Positions 1-5,594 of a stretch of 5,594 nt of DNA are shown here, piece after piece; position 1 is the stretch's first letter; each line of letters starts with the position of its first letter. Under the pieces are notes generated by a model. That model was not told the origin of the DNA. It searched no databases and saw nothing but the letters and a program-made list of their open reading frames with translations. Position numbers and translations under genes: made by a program. Source of the DNA: an uncultured bacterium (GTDB taxonomy: Bacteria; Patescibacteriota; Gracilibacteria; Absconditabacterales; Absconditicoccaceae); contig CAJAPL010000207.1 in assembly GCA_903943625.1 (NCBI GenBank), forward strand, positions 1-5,594, in the 5' to 3' direction.

Positions 1-73
1 ATAAATAGACCAATATATTGATAAAATAGAAAAATATGAAACTATATAAACTTTTAAATATTGTATGTTTATA
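1..73. other. A+T-rich region upstream of gpmI
   Basis: This leader is very A+T-rich and has no recognisable gene. Frame 1 read with UGA=Gly runs seven codons to a TAA at 22-24, so the tail of an upstream gene could end there, but this is too short to judge. A TTGATA hexamer at 18-23 and TATA-like runs around 43-50 could be part of a gpmI promoter. The spacing to the best -10 candidate (about 19 bp) is poor, so I do not assign one. No Shine-Dalgarno sequence precedes the gpmI start. Confidence 0.35.
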
Positions 74-1588
74 ATGAATAAATTAGTTCTCGTAATATTA
101 GATTGATTTGGGATCAATGAAAAAACCCCCAAAGAAAATTGAATAACCCAAGCTCATTGAAAAGTATTTGAGGATCTTTTCTCTAAGTTACATACCAAAC
201 TTGAGGCATCGTGAAAAGCCGTCTGAGAACCAAGTGGGCAGATTGGTAGTTCTGAAGTATGACATCTTACAATATGATCAGGAAGAATAATCAAACAAAG
301 CATTGTAAAAATCGATGAGATTTTTGATGCTGGTAAATTTGAAAAAATAAAAACATTTAAAAAATGAATTGAACACTGTAAAACAAACTGATCTAATCTA
401 CATTTATTACATATATTTGGACCGTGATGAGTCCACTGATCTGATTCTCATCTCAAAAAGATATTAAAAATCATACCTAGTGATATTCAGGTTTTTCTTC
501 ATCTATTTACAGATGGAAGAGATTTGATCCCAAATTCGGCTTATGACTTAATGGTTGATTTTGAAAAATTTCTTGAAAAATACCCCAATGTTCAGATTTC
601 TTCTATTGCGTGAAGATACTATGGAATGGATAGAGATAATAATCGGGCAAGAATACAAAAAGCTTATGATGAGATAATTTTTTGAGAAAATGAGACTAGC
701 GATACGCCTAGTGAATATATTGCAAAATCTTATGAAAACTGACTAACAGATGAATTTATAAAACCAGTAAGTTTTATGGGTATGGAAAAGGTGTCTAATT
801 GAGATAGCGTGTTTTTCTTAAACTTTAGGTCTGATAGAGCTAAGCAAATGACTCAAGCATTTACACATTCTCTGAATGTTGAGAAAAAAAATAATACTTT
901 CGGTTTTATTACAAAAAACCTTAATGACGTTTACCTTGTAACTATGACGAAATATTATCCCAGTTATAAGTTGAATATATTTATAGAAGATGAAGATATC
1001 AAAAACGCTCTTTGAGAGGTAATTTCAGAAAATGAATTGCGTCAATTGCATCTAGCAGAGACTGAGAAATATGCGCATGTAACTAAGTTTTTTAATGGAG
1101 GGAAGCAGATTGTCTATAATTGAGAAAAAGATATTTTAGTCCCAAGTCATAAGGTCTCAACCTTTGATCTTGATCCAGAAATGTCAGCACAAGAAATTTA
1201 CAATCAATTTGAGGGGAACTCAAAGGACTATGATTTTGTAGTAATAAATTTCGCTAATGGAGATTTGGTTGGCCACACCGGCAAAATGGACGCCATTATT
1301 AAATCGATGCATAAACTTAGTGAAATAATCTGATCTATGATTGAGTTTTGTAAAACAAATAAATATCATCTGATTATCACAGCTGACCATTGAAATTGTG
1401 AAGAAAAATGAACATCAGAGAATCCTATTACTTCACATACAATCAATCCTGTGCCTTTTTGGTATATAAAAGATTGAGAAGTACAAAAGACAAAACCAAG
1501 CGGATGACTTGCAGATGTTGCTCCGACAGTTTTAAAAATAATGGGAATAGGAATCCCAAAAGAGATGACTGGTAAAGTTTTGATTTAG
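74..1588 (+). CDS. gpmI: 2,3-bisphosphoglycerate-independent phosphoglycerate mutase (UGA=Gly)
   Basis: This cytoplasmic glycolytic enzyme interconverts 3- and 2-phosphoglycerate through a phosphoserine intermediate at a two-metal (usually Mn) site. Read with table 25 it is 504 codons ending in TAG, the usual family length of about 505-515. Family motifs appear in order: LVILDGFG near the N-terminus (D10, metal ligand), [10 protein letters not shown] with the catalytic Ser at residue 60, GPGGVHGSDSH (H121), TDGRD (147-150), [57 protein letters not shown] and the C-terminal [12 protein letters not shown]. Twenty-three of about 43 glycines are TGA, including those in SSEVGH, ADHGN and GPGG. The ATG at 74 places the LVILDG motif as in homologues. 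An in-frame ATG at 65 (adding MFI) is possible. There is no SD sequence. The next gene starts 16 bp downstream, so they are probably cotranscribed. The identification is firm; only the start is slightly uncertain. Confidence 0.96.
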
Positions 1589-1604
1589 AAATCAAAGCAA
1601 TCTA

Positions 1605-2609
1605 ATGGAATCTTCCAATTACAAACTCACAAGACTTAGAAAGATTATGCTTATAAATTTTATTATACTGATTTGTGCGATATTAGTATGAGTCTTTTTG
1701 GGTAAAAGTGATTTATTTAAGAAGAATATATGAACTTGATTTACAAATCCAGTCTTGGATACAAATATAGGTGAGACGCTAATAGAAAATAAAAATATAA
1801 ATCTTGAGAGTTACTTACTAGACTATGAAAAAGAGAAAATAAAAAATGGAGATATCACAAATTTATCTGTATATTTTAGAAACTTGAATAATGGGAATCG
1901 ATTTGGGATAGAGGAAAAAGAAATGTTTTCTCCAGCAAGCTTAATGAAACTCCCACTTTTGATGGCTTATTACAAAAAATCTGAAATAGAAAAATGATTT
2001 TTGGATAAAAAGCTGACGTTTACAAAAAATTGAACAAGTGACGAGTATATACAAAACATACTTCCTAAGAAAAGGTTAGAAGTGGGCAAACAATATAAGA
2101 TAATTGACATAATAGATCAAATGATAAGATATTCAGACAATGAGGCTTCTATATTTTTGGAGAGGAATATAAACATAAATGAGTTTAAAAAAGTTTTTAC
2201 AGATGTTGGAATAGAATTTCCTGCGTTTACCGACTGAAGATTTGATAACAACATAAGAGTAGTTGATTATGCTTCATTTTTTAGAGTCTTATTCAACGCT
2301 TCATATCTAAACAGAGAGGATTCTGAAAAGGTTTTAAATTTATTGACCAAAACTGAGTTTAAAGACTGATTGGTAGCTGGTATTTCTGATAGTAATATCT
2401 TAGTCTCTCATAAATTTGGAGAAAGATCTATATTTTGAAATAATTGAATTGAAAGGATGCAACGACACGACTGTTGAATAGTTTATTATCCAGAGCATCC
2501 TTATCTGTTGTGTATAATGACAAGGGGATATGATTGGAATAAAATAAAATCAGTTTTACAGGAGGTTTCAAGCATCGTATATCAGAAAGTTACAGAGGCT
2601 TATAAATAA
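1605..2609 (+). CDS. Membrane-anchored serine hydrolase, class A beta-lactamase/PBP-like fold (UGA=Gly)
   Basis: With UGA=Gly this is 334 codons ending in TAA. Residues 1-14 are basic, then one hydrophobic segment (about 15-33) is followed by a polar linker. This suggests an N-terminal signal anchor with the enzyme domain outside the membrane. The domain carries the three active-site boxes of the family: S112-L-M-K115 (SxxK) within FSPASLMKLPL, S177-D-N179 (SDN) within YSDNEAS, and K270-F-G272 where KTG is usual. Spacing resembles class A enzymes (65 and 93 residues). The C-terminal stretch CGIVYYPEHPYLLCIMTRG matches the last strands of the Beta-lactamase2-type fold. The omega-loop ExxLN motif with the deacylating Glu is not visible after the SDN box, and KTG is KFG. 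A peptidoglycan-directed peptidase or other serine hydrolase is therefore likelier than an antibiotic-degrading lactamase; the substrate is unknown. Ten of 20 glycines are TGA. The ATG at 1605 is preferred because it supplies the basic residues before the membrane segment; the alternative is 1647. No SD is seen. Confidence 0.85.
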
Positions 2610-2663
2610 AACCTATTAGTTAAACCAAAAAATACCGTGCTTTTAAAATTATAAAATAAAATA
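2610..2663 (+). promoter_or_regulatory. Possible promoter / leaderless start region of eno
   Basis: This 54-bp A+T-rich gap holds no hairpin, so transcription from gpmI could continue into eno. A TATAAAAT run at 2650-2657 resembles a -10 box and ends only 6 bp before the eno ATG. If used, it would give an almost leaderless mRNA. No good -35 match lies at the right distance, and there is no Shine-Dalgarno sequence. This is inference from base patterns in a region where such patterns are common by chance. Confidence 0.25.
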
Positions 2664-3917
2664 ATGTATAAAATTCTAGATGTGCACGCTCGTGAGGTAT
2701 TGGATTCTAGAGGGGATCCTACAATAGAGGTTGAGGTAAGTTTAGAAAATGGTGGTCGATGAAGGTCCATAGTGCCATCTTGAGCTTCTACCTGAGTACA
2801 TGAAGCTTTGGAGCTTAGAGACGGAGATCCAAAAAGATATTTAGGAAAATGAGTTTTGAATGCCGTGAATAATGTAAATAATATTATAAAAAAAGAGATT
2901 ATATGAAAAGAGTTTAATAACTATGAAGATTTTGATAAATTTTTAATCAATCTGGATTGAACTGAGAATAAATCAAAATTATGAGCCAATGCGATTTTGG
3001 CCGTATCTATGGCTTTTGTAGTAGCATGTGCCAATAAAGAGGGGAAGTGGATATATGAATACCTAGGAGATTGAAAATGAACTACACTACCCTATCCTAT
3101 GATGAATATAATCAATTGATGAGCTCATGCAGACAATAACGTAGATATGCAAGAGTTTATGATTGTCCCTGTAGGAGCTAGCAATTTTCACGAAGGGATT
3201 AGAATGTGAGCAGAAGTGTTTCACAATCTCAAGAAAATATTACACACAAAATGAATGGTTACATCTGTATGAGATGAATGAGGATATGCTCCAAATCTAG
3301 CGTCGAATGAAGATGCTATCAAGGTAATTATGGAGGCTATTAAAAAAGCCTGATACAATTTTGATCAGATTAAACTTGCTATTGATGCTGCGGCTTCAGA
3401 ATTTTATAAGGAATGAAAATATAATATTGATGGAAAATCGTTGACTGCTAGTGAGTTGATAAAATACTATGGAGAGCTAGTGGAGAAATATCCTATAATG
3501 TCTATCGAAGATGGTCTTGCCGAGGATGATTTTGAGTGATGGGAAGAGCTTACCAAACAATTATGAGGTAAGGTAATGATAGTATGAGATGACCTTTTTG
3601 TGACTAACATAAAGAGACTGGAAATGTGAATCGAAGAAGATATGTGAAATGCCATACTTATAAAACTAAATCAAATCTGATCTGTCAGTGAGACTATAAG
3701 CGCAATAAATATGGCTAGTAAAAATTGAATGAGATCAATTGTATCTCATAGATCAGGAGAAACCGAAGATACTTTTATAGCTGATCTTGTCGTAGGTTTG
3801 AATACTGGATTTATCAAGGCATGATCCGCCTCTAGATCAGAAAGAATATGTAAAGATAATCAATTATTGAGGATAGAAGAGAGGCTTTGAGAGAAAGCCA
3901 AATATGGAAATAAATAG
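2664..3917 (+). CDS. eno: Enolase (phosphopyruvate hydratase; UGA=Gly)
   Basis: Enolase dehydrates 2-phosphoglycerate to phosphoenolpyruvate in the cytoplasm with Mg2+. Read with table 25 the gene is 417 codons ending in TAG, slightly shorter than the usual ~430. The N-terminal domain begins with the family pattern [17 protein letters not shown]. The mobile Mg loop SGAST is at 39-43. [20 protein letters not shown] and GDEGGYAP follow, the latter carrying the catalytic E205. The barrel metal ligands are D241 (AIDAAASEF), E282 ([10 protein letters not shown]) and D309 (VGDDLFVTN). The catalytic base is K334 (LIKLNQIG), followed by H362 in SHRSGETED and K385 in IKAGSASRSER. All known catalytic and metal residues are present. 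Twenty-six of about 44 glycines are TGA, including both in NGG and those in SGAST and VGD. An adjacent TGA-TGG pair (Gly-Trp, 3537-3542) shows the two codons differ in meaning. No SD precedes the start. Its reaction follows that of GpmI, encoded two genes upstream, and a strong terminator lies just downstream. Confidence 0.97.
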
Positions 3918-3941
3918 AAAACAATCTAATATATAGAATAA

Positions 3942-3971
3942 AAATCTTGGCGGAAGTCAGGATTTTTTTTT
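3942..3971 (+). terminator. Rho-independent terminator after eno, probably bidirectional
   Basis: A 10-bp stem (3942-3951 with 3956-3965, two G-U pairs on the plus strand) closes a GGAA tetraloop and runs straight into a T tract ending at 3971. It lies 24 bp after the eno TAG. The left arm is preceded by further A residues, which give a T-rich run when read from the minus strand. It could therefore also stop transcription of the convergent minus-strand gene ending at 4039. Confidence 0.9.
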
Positions 3972-3983
3972 ATTACGAAGGAA

Positions 3984-4009
3984 GGTCTTTGGGAAAATCC
4001 CCAAAGACC
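3984..4009 (-). terminator. Perfect 10-bp hairpin downstream of the minus-strand gene
   Basis: Bases 3984-3993 (GGTCTTTGGG) pair perfectly with 4000-4009 (CCCAAAGACC) around a 6-base loop. On the minus strand the hairpin lies about 30 bases past the stop of the zinc-ribbon gene. No T tract follows it directly on either strand, so it is not a classic intrinsic terminator by itself. It may protect the mRNA 3' end, or help the 3942-3971 terminator stop minus-strand transcripts. Confidence 0.5.
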
Positions 4010-4027
4010 CTCTATTGGGAAAGTCCC
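3989..4027. repeat. Two near-identical 13-bp self-complementary repeats, 26 bp apart
   Basis: TTGGGAAAATCCC (3989-4001) recurs as TTGGGAAAGTCCC (4015-4027) with one mismatch and a 26-bp period. Each copy can fold by itself (GGGA with TCCC in the second). The first copy also overlaps the longer hairpin at 3984-4009. AAAGACCCTCT (4003-4013) and AAAGTCCCTCT (4020-4030) extend the similarity. The block sits between the eno terminator and the zinc-ribbon gene and is richer in G+C than the rest of the spacer. It may have arrived with that gene. Confidence 0.6.
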
Positions 4028-4038
4028 TCTTAGTATCC

Positions 4039-4419
4039 TTAAAAGCCAGATAAAAAGCTTCTCATTCTCCGATCTTCTACAGTTACTCTAACCCTGTGCC
4101 CGTTAGCACATTTGAATATCCCCGTGGAATCGCCGACCCTTACTGTGTAGCTGGTACATTTGGGGCACCTTACTGTGCTTCCAGAACTTACAGTGTCACT
4201 GCAAGGATAAACTTTTTTCCTTTCACGGGAGCTTATAGGTTTAGGCTGTAGGTTGAACGGCGCTTTTCTACCGGGCTTAAAATCAATCCCCATTTGCATC
4301 AACAGAGCCTTATAAGAATCCTTTGCTTCGACTGAGGCAAGGATTTTCCCTGTTTGTTTGCACCGAAAGCGGCACCCCGGTAGGACGGTAAAGCTTACAT
4401 TTTGTTTTCTCTTTTTCAT
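4039..4419 (-). CDS. Small zinc-ribbon protein of unknown function, compositionally foreign
   Basis: This 126-residue basic protein has no homologue that I recognise. The N-terminus is MKKRKQN, and C16 and C20 form a CxxxC pair. A basic, proline-containing middle follows (about 48-70). The C-terminal part has a zinc-ribbon pattern: C85-P-K-C88, a beta-hairpin-like spacer, then C104-A-N-G-H108, and a basic tail. This suggests metal binding and perhaps nucleic-acid binding, but no function can be assigned. The ATG at 4419 is the first start after an in-frame TAA at 4441-4443; the stop is TAA. There is no SD, but a TTGACT/TAAAAT promoter lies upstream. None of its nine glycines is TGA (five are GGG), whereas about half or more are TGA in the four neighbouring genes. 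G+C reaches about 50% in places, against about a third in neighbours. It reads identically in the standard code and table 25, consistent with recent transfer. There are no membrane segments. Confidence 0.75.
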   Translation of the reverse strand: MKKRKQNVSFTVLPGCRFRCKQTGKILASVEAKDSYKALLMQMGIDFKPGRKAPFNLQPKPISSRERKKVYPCSDTVSSGSTVRCPKCTSYTVRVGDSTGIFKCANGHRVRVTVEDRRMRSFLSGF

Positions 4420-4599
4420 AAATTGGAGGTTTGTGATAGGTTAGGTTTTGATTTGTTGGATTTATTTTTTTATGTTTTTTGTGATTTTATGTATTTTATA
4501 GACTAAGTCAACTATAAGTATCTTCCATAATATCTTGAAAAACCTAAGTATTAAAATAACCTTGAATTACGTATTTTTAGTTGCAGATTATAAATTAAA
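4420..4599. other. Divergent intergenic region between zinc-ribbon gene and SbcC-like gene
   Basis: This 180-bp spacer is very A+T-rich and separates two genes transcribed away from each other. It contains the minus-strand promoter annotated separately and a short inverted repeat TATAG/CTATA (4497-4501 and 4512-4516) overlapping its -35 box. For the plus-strand gene, TTGAAT (4562-4567) and TATAAA (4589-4594) are the best promoter-like words, but their 21-bp spacing is too long to call confidently. No ORF with a plausible protein is seen here. Confidence 0.5.
4484..4511 (-). promoter_or_regulatory. Sigma70-type promoter for the zinc-ribbon gene
   Basis: On the minus strand a TTGACT -35 box (plus coordinates 4506-4511) is followed after 16 bp by a TAAAAT -10 box (4484-4489). 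Transcription would begin near 4477 and leave an A/C-rich 5' UTR of nearly 60 bases before the ATG at 4419. The inverted repeat TATAG/CTATA flanks the -35 box and could be an operator, although it is short. Confidence 0.55.
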
Positions 4600-5594
4600 G
4601 TGGATTTAGTAGCAGTATCGTACAAGAATATATGACCGTTCAAGGATAAGTTAATCAGCATTTTTTTTGATAATTGAAAATATTTGATCAAATCTCCCAT
4701 AGGGACATGAAAGAGTTTTCTATTTTTTGATTGACCAATGTACGGGCTATATAGATATGCTAGTAGGAATATGCTGAATATAGCGAGTAAGGAGTGATTT
4801 ATAAAATTGCTTTGGGATTTTGAGTGAGAAAAGTTTTTGCTTGTTAGGAAACTTATAAAATGAAAAGCTAAAGACAGCTGTCAATCAACATTATTTAAGA
4901 TAGATAGCTTGGACACAGTAAAGTTAGCTGAAAAGTTATGAGGGAAGATAATCAGAGAAGATATAGATATCCAGGATGTTTTGAAGAATGATAATACAAT
5001 AAATATTGAGGAAATAAAATTCAAAAATGAAACTGATTTACAATTACATTTGACTAGTTTTTTGGAGCCTAGAGAAGTCTTTTTGAGTACTGTATTTTTG
5101 ATGCAGGATAATGACAATATATTTGAGATGGTGCCTGCCGATAGATTGAATGTCTTGAAAAATGTTTTTTGACTTATCGGAATAGATGAGGCGAAAGAAA
5201 AAATAATGGAGAAAAAAAGAGAAATTGTTGCCCAGATAAAAGCAAATGAAGATAGTAGTAAATATGACCAAAAGCTAAGAAGGTTAATCCAAGATTACCT
5301 GGAGTGTTTTGAAGGACTAAAGAAATTTGGCTTAGAACGGGTGGATGTAAACGACTACAAAGAATTTTTTGATGATATGGAGATGATAAAAGAAAAGATC
5401 AATGCGAATGAATTTGAAATAAATGACTTTCCTATTGAGTTGAACAAAATATTGGATGATAAAATTGAAATCGCAAAGAAAGAATACAATAAAATCTTAA
5501 ATCAAAAAGAAAGTCTGGTTAAAACCAAGGAAGATATACAAAACCAAGAAAAAACATTGGACAAAGAAATGCTTGAGATTAACGTTATAATGAA
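4600..5594 (+). CDS. SbcC/Rad50-like SMC-family ATPase, N-terminal part (UGA=Gly; cut by window end)
   Basis: SbcC/Rad50 proteins are ABC-type ATPases that work with the SbcD/Mre11 nuclease on DNA ends. This gene has 331 codons visible and no stop before the window edge. It opens with VDLVAVSYKNIGPFKDK, like the first strand of the ATPase head. The Walker A loop is SPIGTGKS (residues 32-39, K38). Its usual first Gly is Ser, while the essential GKS Gly is encoded by TGA. After a region matching the head's beta strands comes FLSTVFLMQ (161-169, Q-loop Gln169). PADRLNVLKNVFGLIGID follows, a close match to the SbcC/Rad50 pattern just before the coiled coil. From about 195 the sequence is Lys/Glu-rich and probably coiled coil. 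Walker B and signature motifs would lie beyond the window. Nine of 15 glycines are TGA. GTG at 4600 is the first plausible start after the in-frame TAA at 4591-4593; no SD is visible. A generic SMC-like or defence ATPase is the main alternative. Confidence 0.8.

Noticed and set aside
425..434. TGATGAGTCC, resembling the hammerhead ribozyme core
   Set aside because: The preceding conserved C is G, no GAAA partner strand or stems are evident, and the bases encode the conserved GpmI GPGGVHGS motif.
809..1015. A 68-residue standard-code ORF
   Set aside because: It is only an internal piece of gpmI between two TGA glycine codons, starting at a GTG inside the [10 protein letters not shown] region, not a separate gene.
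1755..1997. An 80-residue standard-code ORF starting at TTG, suggesting a truncated hydrolase
   Set aside because: It is an internal stretch of the 1605-2609 serine hydrolase bounded by TGA codons read as glycine. The gene is intact, not a pseudogene.
2706..2719. TCTAGA next to GGATCC, resembling a cloning-vector polylinker (XbaI-BamHI)
   Set aside because: The bases encode the conserved enolase motif DSRGDP in frame and the flanks are native coding sequence, so this is coincidence rather than vector contamination.
3467..3655. Minus-strand 62-residue ORF
   Set aside because: It lies wholly antisense to conserved enolase codons, is Ser/His-rich, and shows no domain. It is a shadow frame.
74..3917. 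Idea that gpmI and eno are decaying pseudogenes full of premature stops
   Set aside because: All interruptions are TGA, none TAA or TAG, there are no frameshifts, and every catalytic residue checked is kept. Recoding explains the pattern fully.
4881..5271. Two minus-strand ORFs (4881-5117 and 5044-5271)
   Set aside because: Both are antisense to the SbcC-like coding frame, which has clear family motifs there. Their Phe/Ile/Ser-rich translations are typical complements of A-rich coding DNA.

Overview
The window comes from a low-G+C bacterium that reads UGA as glycine (translation table 25), which points to Candidate Phyla Radiation lineages such as Absconditabacteria (SR1) or Gracilibacteria (BD1-5). 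Two long, well-conserved glycolytic genes are open only if TGA is a sense codon, and the TGAs fall on invariant glycines. Examples are the enolase SGAST, NGGAHADN and GDEGGYAP motifs and the GpmI GSSEVGH and ADHGN motifs. TGG is still used for Trp; an adjacent TGA-TGG pair lies at 3537-3542. By hand count, 68 of about 122 glycines (about 56%) in the four recoded genes are TGA. Stops are TAA or TAG only. Read in the standard code, the region looks falsely like scattered short ORFs.

Layout: 74-1588 (+) is cofactor-independent phosphoglycerate mutase (gpmI). After 16 bp, 1605-2609 (+) is a membrane-anchored serine hydrolase of the class A beta-lactamase / penicillin-binding fold. After 54 bp, 2664-3917 (+) is enolase (eno). 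A strong, probably bidirectional intrinsic terminator follows at 3942-3971, then a second G+C-richer hairpin/repeat block. On the minus strand, 4039-4419 is a small zinc-ribbon protein of unknown function. It differs from its neighbours in base composition and has no TGA glycine codon. A 180-bp divergent spacer carries its promoter. From 4600 (GTG) to the window edge on the plus strand is the N-terminal part of an SbcC/Rad50-like ATPase.

GpmI and enolase catalyse consecutive steps (3-phosphoglycerate to 2-phosphoglycerate to phosphoenolpyruvate), so the plus-strand trio is probably a lower-glycolysis operon with a cell-envelope enzyme in the middle. The minus-strand zinc-ribbon gene looks like a recent acquisition written in the standard code. 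The SbcC-like gene begins a separate DNA-repair or genome-maintenance unit that continues outside the window. I saw no tRNA, rRNA, CRISPR array, transposase or clear riboswitch.
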